Positions 15,273 through 24,330 of a stretch of DNA of 64,000 bases are shown here, one piece after another (position 1 is the first letter of the stretch; each line of letters starts with the position of its first letter). The DNA comes from Saccharopolyspora sp. NFXS83. GTDB lineage: Bacteria > Actinomycetota > Actinomycetes > Mycobacteriales > Pseudonocardiaceae. The position numbers and the translations under genes are program-made. The notes beneath the pieces were generated by a model. The model was not told where the DNA came from and searched no databases. It was given only the letters and a program-made list of their open reading frames with translations. The DNA is taken from assembly GCF_026241095.1 (NCBI RefSeq), contig NZ_JAPFGB010000012.1, positions 1 through 64,000 of the forward strand. The letters run 5' to 3'.

Positions 15273-18041
15273 TTGCCCGCGCAGAACAACGACGTCGGCG
15301 GCGCCCCGCAACGGGTGCGGGTCATCCGAGACGGTCTCGCCTCGCATCTCCCGGACATCGATCCAGAGGAGACCGAAGAGTGGTTGCAGTCGTTCGACAC
15401 GATGCTCGGTGAATCGGGCCAGCAGCGCGCCCGCTACCTGATGCTCCGGCTGCTCCAGCGCGCCAGGGAGGGCGGCGTCGGTGTGCCGTCGCTGACCAGC
15501 ACGGACTACGTGAACACCATCGCCACCGAGCAGGAACCGTGGTTCCCCGGCGACGAGGAGACCGAACGCCGCTACCGCGCATGGATGCGGTGGAATGCCG
15601 CGATGATGGTGCATCGTGCACAGCGGCCCGGGATCGGCGTCGGCGGGCACATCTCGTCCTTCGCCTCCTCGGCCAGCCTCTACGAAGTCGGGTTCAACTG
15701 GTTCTTCCGCGGCAAGGACCACCCCGGCGGCGGGGACCACCTCTACATCCAGGGCCACGCCTCCCCCGGCATCTACGCCCGCGCCTTCCTCGAAGGCAGG
15801 CTGACCACCGATCAGCTGGACGGATTCCGCCAGGAGCACTCGCACGCGGGCCCCGGCGGCGGACTGCCGTCCTACCCGCACCCGCGGCTGATGCCGGACT
15901 TCTGGGAGTTCCCGACGGTGTCGATGGGGCTCGGCCCGATGAACGCGATCTTCCAGGCGCGGTTCGACCGCTACTTGCACGATCGCGGCATCAAGGACAC
16001 CAGCCAGCAGCGGGTATGGGCGTTCCTCGGCGACGGGGAGATGAACGAGCCCGAATCGCGCGGCCTGTTGCACGTTGCGGCGAACGAAGGGCTGGACAAC
16101 CTGACCTTCGTGGTCAACTGCAACTTGCAGCAGCTCGACGGGCCGGTCCGCGGCAATGGCAAGATCGTGCAGGAGCTGGAGTCGTTCTTCCGGGGCGCGG
16201 GCTGGAACGTCATCAAGGTCATCTGGGGCCGCGAGTGGGACTCGCTGCTGCACGCAGACCGGGACGGCGCGCTGGTCAACCTCATGAACACCACGCCCGA
16301 CGGCGACTACCAGACCTACAAGGCCAACGACGGCGCCTTCGTCCGCGAGCACTTCTTCGGCCGCGACCCGCGCACCAAGGACATGGTCAAGGACCTCACC
16401 GACGAGCAGGTGTGGGCGCTGCGCCGCGGCGGCCACGACTACCGGAAGGTCTACGCGGCGTACAAGGCCGCGACCGAGCACCACGGGCAGCCGACGGTCA
16501 TCCTCGCCAAGACGATCAAGGGCTACGGCCTCGGGCCGCACTTCGAGGGCCGCAACGCCACGCACCAGATGAAGAAGATGACCCTGGACGACCTGAAGTT
16601 GTTCCGGGACAGCCTGCGGATCCCGATCAGCGACGAGCAGCTCGAAGCAGACCCGTACCTGCCGCCGTACTACCACCCCGGAGAGAACGCCCCCGAGATC
16701 CAGTACCTGCGGGAACACCGCCATCGGCTCGGCGGCTACCTGCCGGAGCGGCGGGTGAAGGCGAAACCGCTGGTGCTGCCGGGCGACAAGGTCTACGACG
16801 TGATCCGGCGCGGCTCCGGCAAGCAGGAGGTCGCCACCACGATGGCGTTCGTCCGGCTGCTCAAGGACCTCGCCAAGGACCCCGAGGTGGGGCCGCGCAT
16901 CGTGCCGATCATCCCGGACGAAGCGCGCACCTTCGGGATGGACTCGATGTTCCCGTCGCAGAAGATCTACAACCCGATGGGGCAGTCGTACACGCCGGTC
17001 GACTACCGGCTGATGCTCGCGTACCGGGAGAGCGAACAGGGCCAGATCCTGCACGAGGGCATCAACGAAGCCGGGTCGAGCGCGTCGTTCACGGCCGCGG
17101 GCACGTCCTACGCGACGCACGGCGAACCGATGATCCCGATCTACATCTTCTACTCGATGTTCGGGTTCCAGCGCACCGGCGACAGCCTGTGGGCCGCCGG
17201 GGACCAGATGGCGCGCGGATTCCTGCTCGGCGCCACCGCCGGGCGCACCACGCTGACCGGCGAAGGACTGCAGCACGCCGACGGGCACTCGCTGCTGCTG
17301 GCGGCGACGAACCCCGCGGTCGTGGCCTACGACCCGGCGTGGGCGTTCGAGATCGCGCACATCGTCAAGGACGGCCTGCGGCGGATGTACGGCGAGGACG
17401 CCGAGAACGTCTACTACTACTTGACGATCTACAACGAGCCGTACCAGCAACCCGCCGAGCCGGACGGGATGGACGTGGACGGTCTGCTGCGCGGGCTCTA
17501 CCTGTTCCGCCGCGGTTCGGCCGGGTCCGTTCCCGCGCAGATCCTCACCTCGGGCGTCGCGATGCCCGAGGCCTTGCGGGCGCAGCAGATCCTCGCCGAC
17601 GAGTGGGACGTGCGCGCCGACGTGTGGTCGGCGACGTCCTGGACGGAGCTGCGGCGCGAGGCCGAAGCGGTGGACCGCCACAACCTGCTCCACCCGGACG
17701 AGCAACCGCGGGTGCCGTACGTGACCCGCGCGCTGGCGGAGGCCGAAGGACCGGTCGTCGCGGTCAGCGACTGGATGCGCGCGGTGCCGGACCTGATCCG
17801 CTCCTGGGTGCCGGGGGACATGGTGAGTCTGGGCGCGGACGGCTTCGGGTTCTCCGACACCCGTCCGGCGGCGCGCCGGGTGTTCCTCGTGGACGCGGAG
17901 TCCACGGTGGTCGCCACGCTCTCGGCGCTGGCCCGGCGCGGCGTGATCGACGGGTCGCACGTCACCGAGGCGACCCGGCGGTACCGCTTGGACGACGTGC
18001 GGGCCGCGGGCCCGCAGACCTCGGATCCGGGCGACGCCTGA
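15273..18041 (+). CDS. aceE: pyruvate dehydrogenase E1 component, homodimeric type
   Basis: The 922-residue protein matches homodimeric E1 of the pyruvate dehydrogenase complex, which decarboxylates pyruvate with thiamine diphosphate and passes the acetyl group to the E2 lipoyl domain. It aligns from [19 protein letters not shown] through [20 protein letters not shown], the thiamine motif [12 protein letters not shown] and the transketolase-like second half ([18 protein letters not shown]). The length is close to the mycobacterial enzyme (about 930). The start is a TTG at 15273 with GAGGAG four bases upstream; a longer ATG frame begins at 15180 but lacks a ribosome site. The E2 and E3 genes are not here. 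Confidence 0.95.
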   Translation: MPAQNNDVGGAPQRVRVIRDGLASHLPDIDPEETEEWLQSFDTMLGESGQQRARYLMLRLLQRAREGGVGVPSLTSTDYVNTIATEQEPWFPGDEETERRYRAWMRWNAAMMVHRAQRPGIGVGGHISSFASSASLYEVGFNWFFRGKDHPGGGDHLYIQGHASPGIYARAFLEGRLTTDQLDGFRQEHSHAGPGGGLPSYPHPRLMPDFWEFPTVSMGLGPMNAIFQARFDRYLHDRGIKDTSQQRVWAFLGDGEMNEPESRGLLHVAANEGLDNLTFVVNCNLQQLDGPVRGNGKIVQELESFFRGAGWNVIKVIWGREWDSLLHADRDGALVNLMNTTPDGDYQTYKANDGAFVREHFFGRDPRTKDMVKDLTDEQVWALRRGGHDYRKVYAAYKAATEHHGQPTVILAKTIKGYGLGPHFEGRNATHQMKKMTLDDLKLFRDSLRIPISDEQLEADPYLPPYYHPGENAPEIQYLREHRHRLGGYLPERRVKAKPLVLPGDKVYDVIRRGSGKQEVATTMAFVRLLKDLAKDPEVGPRIVPIIPDEARTFGMDSMFPSQKIYNPMGQSYTPVDYRLMLAYRESEQGQILHEGINEAGSSASFTAAGTSYATHGEPMIPIYIFYSMFGFQRTGDSLWAAGDQMARGFLLGATAGRTTLTGEGLQHADGHSLLLAATNPAVVAYDPAWAFEIAHIVKDGLRRMYGEDAENVYYYLTIYNEPYQQPAEPDGMDVDGLLRGLYLFRRGSAGSVPAQILTSGVAMPEALRAQQILADEWDVRADVWSATSWTELRREAEAVDRHNLLHPDEQPRVPYVTRALAEAEGPVVAVSDWMRAVPDLIRSWVPGDMVSLGADGFGFSDTRPAARRVFLVDAESTVVATLSALARRGVIDGSHVTEATRRYRLDDVRAAGPQTSDPGDA

Positions 18042-18047
18042 GCACTC

Positions 18048-18081
18048 CCGCTCCGGGTGGCCGAACCGCCACCCGGAGCGG
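18048..18081. terminator. bidirectional terminator between aceE and the ribM-like gene
   Basis: CCGCTCCGGGTGGC, CGAACC loop, GCCACCCGGAGCGG: a perfect 14-base-pair hairpin lies between the two convergent stop codons. Confidence 0.7.
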
Positions 18082-18087
18082 TGCGGG

Positions 18088-18726
18088 TCAGGCCCGAGCC
18101 GGGGCGAGCGTCTGCGTTCGGGCGGTGCGGTTCCAGCTCCACCAGCCGTGGATCACGAGCGCGGCGAACACCACGTAGATCGCGGCGCTGAAGTAGAGCC
18201 CGGACGCCAGTTGCAGCGGCACGCCGACGGCGTCCACCGCCAGCCACACCAACCAGAACTCGACGAGCCCGCGACCCTGCGCCCAGAACGCGACGGCCGT
18301 GCCGACGAAGATCCAGGCGTCCGGCCACGGCGCCCAGGACGCGTCCATCGCGGTGAGCAGCGACGCGAAACCCGTCGTGGCCAGGGCCAGCACTCCCAGC
18401 AGCACCAGACGTTCCCGCGCGGTGCCCTTGCGCACCGCGACGCCGTAGACCGGGTCGCTGCGGTGGCTCCAGGCCCACCAGCCGTAGACGGAGATCAGCA
18501 GGATCACGATCTGCCGCACCGCGAGGCCGCCGAGTTCCGCGGAGGCGTAGACGGCGAACAGCAGCACCGTCGCGGTCACCTGCACCGGCCAGGTGGCCAG
18601 GGTGCGCCGCTGCGCCAGGAAGACGACCGCCAGCGCGCACAGCTGCCCGACCAGTTCCGCCCAGGAGATCTGCTGGCCCAGCACGGTGATTCCGTTGCCG
18701 AGCACCCATTCCGCGACAGCGCGCAC
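18088..18726 (-). CDS. ribM: PnuC-family transporter, RibM-type riboflavin uptake protein
   Basis: The 212-residue protein has about seven membrane helices and the PnuC/RibM landmarks YGWWAWSH and a C-terminal IHGWWSWNR. PnuC proteins take up vitamin B precursors. The FMN riboswitch directly upstream shows that the likely substrate is riboflavin, so I call it RibM rather than nicotinamide riboside transporter. The GTG start at 18726 follows GGAGGAG by seven bases. It is transcribed toward aceE with a shared terminator. Confidence 0.88.
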   Translation of the reverse strand: MRAVAEWVLGNGITVLGQQISWAELVGQLCALAVVFLAQRRTLATWPVQVTATVLLFAVYASAELGGLAVRQIVILLISVYGWWAWSHRSDPVYGVAVRKGTARERLVLLGVLALATTGFASLLTAMDASWAPWPDAWIFVGTAVAFWAQGRGLVEFWLVWLAVDAVGVPLQLASGLYFSAAIYVVFAALVIHGWWSWNRTARTQTLAPARA

Positions 18727-18751
18727 AACCCCACTCCTCCCAGCCGGTCCT

Positions 18752-18791
18752 GGCACCGGGGCTGAGCGGGAACGCGGCGGCCACCGGTGCC
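18752..18791 (-). promoter_or_regulatory. leader hairpin between FMN riboswitch and ribM
   Basis: On the transcript, GGCACCGG (18791-18784) and CCGGTGCC (18759-18752) form a perfect eight-base-pair stem downstream of the aptamer. The ribosome site (18733-18742) follows about ten bases later. It is a candidate part of the expression platform. Confidence 0.4.
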
Positions 18792-18826
18792 ACGCATGGC
18801 GACCGGTCGCGGTCGAGTGCCCGTGC

Positions 18827-18961
18827 GCCGCCTCCCATCCGGACTGTCACCGTCGGTTCCGGAGTTCCACCGGATCGGCCGGAGCTCCTGGCCGGGTTCG
18901 GCCGGGAGTCACCGGTTCGCGGACTGTCACCGCCGGTTCGGAATCTCACCGAGCCCCGGAG
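18827..18961 (-). promoter_or_regulatory. FMN riboswitch (RFN element)
   Basis: Read on the minus strand, the conserved RFN blocks occur in order: GGGGCTCGGTGAGATTCCGA, ACCGGCGGTGACAGTCCGCG, a variable arm, GATCCGGTGGAACTCCGGAA, and ACCGACGGTGACAGTCCGGA followed by TGGGAGGCGG. All conserved loops of the FMN aptamer are present. FMN binding would switch off the downstream transporter. It starts 100 bases upstream of the ribM start. Confidence 0.93.
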
Positions 18962-19158
18962 CGCACGACGTTTCGTACTGCTGTCAACATCGTCGGTCGC
19001 CGAGCTTGTTCCGCGGGCCCGTCGTGGTTCGAATCACAGCGATCGAATCGTCGATCAGGTGATCGAACAGGGGTGCGACGCGGGGTAGACTCGGCGATCG
19101 CGGGTGGAATCGATCAGACGGCAAGGCGACGAACGCTCGACGCGAAGGGGGTAGCCGG

Positions 19159-19395
19159 GTGAACGACGTCGATCACGCCATCTTGGCGTTCGAGAGCGAG
19201 TTCTGGCGCTATCCGGGCAGCAAGGATCGCGTCATCCAGGAGCGCTTCGGGATCTCGCCGACGCGGTATTACCAGCGCCTCAACCGGTTATTGGACGAGC
19301 CGGAGGCGTTGGCCCAACAGCCCGTGCTGGTCAACCGCTTGTTACGCAGACGAGCGGAACGATCGGACCGCAGAGCCGCCGCACCTCGCCGCTGA
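19159..19395 (+). CDS. DUF3263 family small protein
   Basis: The 78-residue protein fits DUF3263, an actinobacterial family of small, basic, helix-turn-helix-like proteins: AILAFESEFWRYPGSKDRVIQERFGISPTRYYQRLNRLLDEPEA, then a basic tail. The ISPTRYYQRL segment looks like a recognition helix, so DNA binding is plausible but unproven. The start is a GTG after a GGGGGTAGCC ribosome site. It stands alone between the ribM promoter and the convergent amidase. Confidence 0.85.
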   Translation: MNDVDHAILAFESEFWRYPGSKDRVIQERFGISPTRYYQRLNRLLDEPEALAQQPVLVNRLLRRRAERSDRRAAAPRR

Positions 19396-19432
19396 GCTCC
19401 CCGCTGAAGTTCCGCCCGTCCGCTGCGAATTC

Positions 19433-20368
19433 TCAGGCCGTAGTGCGGGCCTGCTGCTCCGGCGTGAGTTGGCGGTCCTGCTGGATTTGGACCAGTTCGG
19501 CGAGCAGCGGGGCGGCCTGCTCCGGTGGCAGCGCGGAGAACGCGGCCTTGATCGACTCGGGGTCGGCGGGCTGCGCCGGTGCCGGGGCTTCGCCGGACGC
19601 GGTCTGCTGCTGCGGTACCGCGGGCGCCTGCATCGGTGCGGGGGTCTGCGTGGCGAGCAGACCGTTGACCAGGTCCACCAGCATCGCCACCGGCGTGCGC
19701 GGACCGAGCGCGGTGTTCCACCCGGCGATCTGCCCCTCCGGCCCGCGCGGACCGAGCAGTTCGTTCTCGATGCGGCGCAGGATCGCGTCCTGTTCGGGCG
19801 TCATGTCGGCGTTCTCCTGTTCGTTCGTGGCGAGTTCGGCCCGGAAGCGGTCCAGGTCGACGTGCCCCGGATCGATCTTGCCGGTCACGCTCGTCTCCTT
19901 GTGCCCGCGCGAGGCCTCGTACGGCGCGCCCAGGTGGTCCAGCACCGCCTTGGTCGCGACGAGCGCGGCGGTGTACTGCTCGGGGCTCGGGCCCTGCTCG
20001 ACGCCCTGGTAGTCCCATTCGAACCCGACGTAGAGCACGTTGCCGTCGCCCGCGGGCACCGGCCCGGAGGCCTGCGCCCTCCCAGCGTGGTTGGCGCGCC
20101 CGGCGGAGATCAAGTGCACCACCCCGTCGAACCCGATCAGCCCGTGGCACAGCGGTCCGGCCAGATCGGACCGGCCGTCGATCACCAGCTGCAGGCTGGG
20201 CGCCGGGTCCTCGTAGGAGGCGACGGTGGCGGTGTGGTGCTGGAGCACCCCGACCGGCTCGGGCTGCGCGCCGGAGTTCGCCGTGCGCTCCTGCCACCCC
20301 GGCGCCTCGACGACGGTCAACCCCGCCGCTCGCAACACGTCACCGAGCCACACCAGCGGCAGAGCCAT
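19433..20368 (-). CDS. N-acetylmuramoyl-L-alanine amidase (amidase_2 domain)
   Basis: The 311-residue protein has an amidase_2 (PGRP-like) domain in the first 180 residues, with zinc-ligand candidates in VLQHHTAT, NHAGRA and DPGHVDLDRFR. A long Pro/Gln/Ala-rich C-terminal part follows with no obvious domain. It would cleave the amide bond between N-acetylmuramate and the stem peptide. No signal peptide is visible at the chosen start (ATG 20368, with GGGGAG eight bases upstream), so export is not evident; such phage-endolysin-like enzymes are frequent in actinomycete chromosomes. It is divergent from fasR. Confidence 0.8.
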   Translation of the reverse strand: MALPLVWLGDVLRAAGLTVVEAPGWQERTANSGAQPEPVGVLQHHTATVASYEDPAPSLQLVIDGRSDLAGPLCHGLIGFDGVVHLISAGRANHAGRAQASGPVPAGDGNVLYVGFEWDYQGVEQGPSPEQYTAALVATKAVLDHLGAPYEASRGHKETSVTGKIDPGHVDLDRFRAELATNEQENADMTPEQDAILRRIENELLGPRGPEGQIAGWNTALGPRTPVAMLVDLVNGLLATQTPAPMQAPAVPQQQTASGEAPAPAQPADPESIKAAFSALPPEQAAPLLAELVQIQQDRQLTPEQQARTTA

Positions 20369-20436
20369 GCTGATCACTCCCCTGGCGGCCCGTCCGAGCC
20401 GCGTTCGCGTCGCTTGCCTGCTGCCATCGTGTCCTG

Positions 20437-20465
20437 CGATCAGCCGCCCCGACCACGCCTGATCG
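20437..20465. promoter_or_regulatory. inverted repeat between the amidase and fasR
   Basis: CGATCAG (20437-20443) and CTGATCG (20459-20465) are exact complements spaced by 15 bases in the divergent promoter region. A role as regulator site is possible; I know no matching consensus. Confidence 0.3.
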
Positions 20466-20662
20466 GATGAATTGCGGTCGACCGGTGGTCATCGGCCCGA
20501 CGAAGGGTGGTTCACGGGCGTGTCGGAACCTCGGACGGCGGCATCCGGCGAACCCTCCACATCGGACCCGCCCGGCGGGACGACCGGGCTCGCTCCACGG
20601 CGGATGTCCGGCGCACGCGGTGCCCGGCGCCGCGCTCGGAGGGCCCGTGCGATTCTGGCGGT

Positions 20663-21865
20663 ATGAATTCCGAAGGCGCAGGTGAACAAGGCGAACGCGT
20701 TTCCGCGATCACCTTGCGCGCACTGGAACGGGCATCCGGGGACCTGGCCACCGCGAGCGTCAACGCGATGGAGCATCGGCTGCCGTGGTTCCGCCGGCTG
20801 CCCGCCGACCAGCGGGCGAGCGTGCTGCTGGTGACCCAGACCGGCGTCTCGAACTTCGTGGCCTGGCTGCAGGACCCGACCGAAGCCATCCGGTTGACCG
20901 CGGAGGCGTTCCGCACCGCGCCGAAGGACCTGTCGCGCTGGGTGAGCCTGCGCCAGACGCTGGACCTGGTGCGCGCGGCGATCGACGTGTTCGAGCACCA
21001 GTTGCCGGAACTGGCCGAACAGGACGAGGAGCGCACCGCGCTCACCGAGCTGATCCTGCGCTACACGCGGGAGATCGCGTTCGCGGCGGCCACTTCGTAC
21101 GCCGCGGCGGCGGAGGCGCGCGGGGCGTGGGACGCGCGGCTGGAGGCGCTCGTCGTGGACGGCATCGTGCGCGGCGACCCGGAGGAGTCGCTGCTGTCCA
21201 GGGCCGCGGCGCTCGGCTGGGAACCGGGCTCGGAGGCGACGGTGCTGGTCGGCACCGCCCCCTCGGACGATCCGCCCACGATCGTCTACCAGGTGCGCAG
21301 CCGCGCGGCCCGCGCCGGTCGCCCGGTGCTGCTGGGGGTGCAGGGCACCCGGCTCGTGGTGGTGTTCGGCGGGCCGTCCAACGACCGGGCCACGCACGAG
21401 GCGGCGACCAAGCTGGCGGAGGCCTTCGACGACGGGCCGGTGGTGGTCGGCCCCACCGCGTCCAGCCTCTCCGAGGCGCACCGATCCGCTTCGGACGCCA
21501 TGTCCGGTCTGCGCGCGGTGGTGGCGTGGCCGACGGCACCGCGTCCGGTGCTCGCGGAGGACCTGCTGCCGGAGCGGGCGCTGGCCGGGGATCCGGAAGC
21601 GGAGCGCCAGCTCGTGGAGGGCATCGTGCTGCCGCTGGTGGACGCGGGCGGCGCGCTGCTGGAGACCGTGGACACCTACCTGGAGCTGGGCGGGGTCCTG
21701 GAGAATTGCGCCCGGCAGCTCTACGTGCACCCGAACACGGTGCGCTACCGGCTGCGCAGGGTCGCCGAGCTCACCGGGCGCACTCCGTCGAACGCGCGCG
21801 ACGCGCTGGTGCTGCGAGTGGCGCTGTCGGTGGGCAGGCTGGCACGGGCTCGCGGCCTGTGGTGA
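20663..21865 (+). CDS. fasR: FasR-type PucR/CdaR-family regulator of fatty acid synthesis
   Basis: The 400-residue protein ends in the PucR helix-turn-helix block (LELGGVLENCARQLYVHPNTVRYRLRRVAELTGR). The central part is the usual GGDEF-like degenerate region of this family. In Streptomyces the homologous regulator FasR sits directly in front of the fabD-fabH-acpP-fabF operon and activates it. The same position here, about 220 bases upstream of fabD on the same strand, supports that identity. The ATG at 20663 is the first that fits; the ribosome site is weak (GGCGGT). It would set membrane fatty acid supply to growth. Confidence 0.8.
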   Translation: MNSEGAGEQGERVSAITLRALERASGDLATASVNAMEHRLPWFRRLPADQRASVLLVTQTGVSNFVAWLQDPTEAIRLTAEAFRTAPKDLSRWVSLRQTLDLVRAAIDVFEHQLPELAEQDEERTALTELILRYTREIAFAAATSYAAAAEARGAWDARLEALVVDGIVRGDPEESLLSRAAALGWEPGSEATVLVGTAPSDDPPTIVYQVRSRAARAGRPVLLGVQGTRLVVVFGGPSNDRATHEAATKLAEAFDDGPVVVGPTASSLSEAHRSASDAMSGLRAVVAWPTAPRPVLAEDLLPERALAGDPEAERQLVEGIVLPLVDAGGALLETVDTYLELGGVLENCARQLYVHPNTVRYRLRRVAELTGRTPSNARDALVLRVALSVGRLARARGLW

Positions 21866-21960
21866 GCGCGCGCCGCACCGCTGGTCACCGCCCCGCGACG
21901 GTTCGGCGAACACCGGTGCGGCGCCGTGGCCTGAAGTGATCGAACCGACACGGGCAACAA

Positions 21961-21988
21961 TGATTCACGCTCCGTGATGCCCGAATCA
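21961..21988. promoter_or_regulatory. nested palindromes upstream of the fab operon
   Basis: TGATTC (21961-21966) pairs with GAATCA (21983-21988), and inside lies TCACG-CTC-CGTGA (21965-21977). This is about 95 bases upstream of the fabD start and is a candidate binding site for FasR or another lipid-sensing regulator. Confidence 0.35.
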
Positions 21989-22081
21989 GGCACGCCGTTG
22001 TAGACACTCCACAAGATTGCGCCTCGGACTTCGTCCGTGTCGACATCACGCCGATCCGGGTCGGGGATGTGTAGTAGCAGG

Positions 22082-23044
22082 GTGATCGCGCTCCTCGCCC
22101 CAGGCCAGGGCTCCCAGGCCCCTGGCATGTTGACGCCCTGGATCGAACTCGACGGCGCCCGCGAGCGCGTGGAGGCCTGGTCCGAGCGCGCGGGACTGGA
22201 CCTGGTGCGGCTGGGAACCACCGCCGAAGCCGACGAGATCAAGGACACCGCCATCACGCAGCCGCTGGTGGTGGCGCTGTCGCTGCTGGCGGCCGAGCAG
22301 CTGCGGTCTCGGTTCGAGGTGCCCGCCGAGACTCCGGTCGCGGGGCACTCGGTGGGCGAGTTGGCCGCCGCCGCGATCGCGGGCGTGCTCTCGCCGGGCG
22401 ACGCCGTCGCGCTGGCCGCGGTGCGCGGCCGGGAGATGGCCGCCGCGTGCGCGTTGGAGCCGACGTCGATGTCGGCGGTGATGGGCGGCGACCCGGAAAC
22501 CGTCGTGAGCCACCTGGAGTCGCTCGGCCTGGACCCGGCGAACTGCAACGGCGCCGGTCAGATCGTCGCCGCGGGCCGCAAGCCCGCGCTGGAGGCGCTG
22601 GCCGAGGAACCGCTGACCGGGACGAAGGTGCGACCGCTGGCCGTCGCCGGGGCCTTCCACACCCGGTTCATGGCACCCGCGCAGGACGCGTTCGGCGCGC
22701 AGGCCGACAAGGTCGCGGTCGAGGATCCCGCGTTCCCGCTCCTGTCCAATTCGGATGGTTCCGTCGTCGGAGCGGGCGACGAGTTCGTGCGCCGCCTCGT
22801 CGCGCAGATCACCCGGCCGGTGCGCTGGGACCACTGCATGGCCACCCTCGCGGAGCGGGGAGTGCGGGCCGTGGTGGAGTTCCCCCCAGCCGGCGCGCTG
22901 ACCGGTCTGGTGCGCCGCGAGCTCAAGGGCACCAAGACCGTGGCGCTGAAGAAGCCCGAAGACCTCGACAAGGTCGCCGACCTGCTGGCAGCGGACTCCG
23001 AGGAGTCCGCCCAGGACGCGAACACCTCTGGGAGCGACGCGTGA
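22082..23044 (+). CDS. fabD: malonyl-CoA:ACP transacylase
   Basis: The 320-residue enzyme transfers malonyl groups from CoA to acyl carrier protein. It has the N-terminal LLAPGQGSQ, the nucleophile motif GHSVGE with Ser90, Arg115 and the catalytic His193 in GAFHTRFM. The length is normal for bacterial FabD. The GTG at 22082 starts exactly at the family N-terminus; a ribosome site is weak (AGCAGG). It is the first gene of the FAS-II operon and overlaps fabH by four bases. Confidence 0.95.
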   Translation: MIALLAPGQGSQAPGMLTPWIELDGARERVEAWSERAGLDLVRLGTTAEADEIKDTAITQPLVVALSLLAAEQLRSRFEVPAETPVAGHSVGELAAAAIAGVLSPGDAVALAAVRGREMAAACALEPTSMSAVMGGDPETVVSHLESLGLDPANCNGAGQIVAAGRKPALEALAEEPLTGTKVRPLAVAGAFHTRFMAPAQDAFGAQADKVAVEDPAFPLLSNSDGSVVGAGDEFVRRLVAQITRPVRWDHCMATLAERGVRAVVEFPPAGALTGLVRRELKGTKTVALKKPEDLDKVADLLAADSEESAQDANTSGSDA

Positions 23045-24021
23045 GCACACCGACCCTGCGCCAGTCCACCGGCCCGGCAGCCACCAAGCTGCTCGGTTTC
23101 GGTAGCACCCAGGGCAACCGGATCGTCACCAACGACGATCTGGCCAAGATCGTCGACACCAACGACGAGTGGATCCAGCAGCGCGTCGGCATCGTGCACC
23201 GCCGCCTCGGCGACGAGGACCAGACCGTGGTCGCGATGGCGGTCGAGGCCGGTTCGAAGGCGATCGCCGACGCGGGCCTGACCCCGGCCGACGTGGACCA
23301 GGTGATCATCGCCACCTGCACGATGCCGGGCGGGATCCCGAACGCCGCCGCGCAGGTCGCCGACCAGATCGGCATCAAGCCCGCGGGCGCCTTCGACCTC
23401 AACGCCGCGTGCGCCGGGTTCTGCTACGCGCTCAACATGGCTTCCGACATGGTGCTGGCCGGGTCCTCCCGCCGAGTGCTCGTGATCGGCGCCGAGCGGT
23501 TCCAGGAGACCATCGACTGGCAGGACCGGGCGAACTGCATCATCTTCGCCGACGGTGCCGGCGCGGTGGTCGTGGGACCGTCCGACGAGCCCGGCATCGG
23601 CCCGGCCGCTCTGGGCAGCGCGGGCGACCTCGTCGACACCATCTACCTGCGCGACGGCAAGTACATCTACCAGGAAGGCCAGGCGGTCTTCCGCTGGGCG
23701 ACGACGCAGATCGCCCCGGTCGCCAAGCGCGCCGTGGAACTCGCGGGCCTGGAACTGTCCGATGTGGATGCGCTGGTCGCGCACCAGGCGAACTTGCGCA
23801 TCGTCGAGGGCATCGCCAAGAAGCTGCAGAGCCAGGGTGCCCGCGATGACCTGGTGATCGCTCGTGACATCGTCTACTCCGGCAACACCTCCGCCGCTTC
23901 GATCCCGCTCGCCATCGACCACATGCGGTCGGCGGGCGAGCTCTCCAGCGGGGACGTGCTGCTGCTGGTCGGCTTCGGGGCTGGACTGTCCTACGCCGGC
24001 CAGGTCGTGATCTGCCCCTGA
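23041..24021 (+). CDS. fabH: beta-ketoacyl-ACP synthase III
   Basis: This 326-residue thiolase-fold enzyme condenses an acyl-CoA with malonyl-ACP to start fatty acid chains, usually with branched primers in actinomycetes. The catalytic triad is visible: Cys124 in NAACAGF, His248 in VAHQANLRI, Asn282 in SGNTSAAS. The GTG start overlaps the fabD stop (GTGA), so translation is coupled. The C-terminal GFGAGLSYAGQVV is typical. Confidence 0.95.
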   Translation: MSTPTLRQSTGPAATKLLGFGSTQGNRIVTNDDLAKIVDTNDEWIQQRVGIVHRRLGDEDQTVVAMAVEAGSKAIADAGLTPADVDQVIIATCTMPGGIPNAAAQVADQIGIKPAGAFDLNAACAGFCYALNMASDMVLAGSSRRVLVIGAERFQETIDWQDRANCIIFADGAGAVVVGPSDEPGIGPAALGSAGDLVDTIYLRDGKYIYQEGQAVFRWATTQIAPVAKRAVELAGLELSDVDALVAHQANLRIVEGIAKKLQSQGARDDLVIARDIVYSGNTSAASIPLAIDHMRSAGELSSGDVLLLVGFGAGLSYAGQVVICP

Positions 24022-24090
24022 GCGTTCGCGCTCACCGATACCACCGCGGGCGCGCCCGTGGTGAGACCGCAACAGAGGAAAGGAACCACC

Positions 24091-24330
24091 GTGGCGAACG
24101 AGGAAATCGCGCAGGGTCTCGCCAGCATCGTCGAAGAGGTCGCCGGCGTGGACGCCGAGGACGTCAAGGTCGAGAAGTCGTTCGTCGACGACCTCGACAT
24201 CGACTCGCTGTCGATGGTCGAGATCGCCGTGCAGGCGGAGGACAAGTTCGGCGTGAAGATCCCCGACGACGAGCTGGCGAACCTCAAGACCGTGGGTGAT
24301 GCGGTGGACTACATCACCAAGAACGCATGA
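24091..24330 (+). CDS. acpP: acyl carrier protein
   Basis: The 79-residue acidic protein carries growing fatty acyl chains on a phosphopantetheine arm attached at Ser39 in DIDSLSM, the standard ACP attachment site. The GTG at 24091 follows a strong GAGGAAAGGAA ribosome site. It lies 69 bases after fabH and overlaps fabF by four bases. Confidence 0.97.
   Translation: MANEEIAQGLASIVEEVAGVDAEDVKVEKSFVDDLDIDSLSMVEIAVQAEDKFGVKIPDDELANLKTVGDAVDYITKNA

Noticed and set aside
15228-17960. 910-residue open frame on the minus strand opposite aceE
   Set aside because: It is antisense to a clearly conserved enzyme, rich in Arg, Val, Gly and His as expected from reversed GC-rich codons, and has no recognisable domain.
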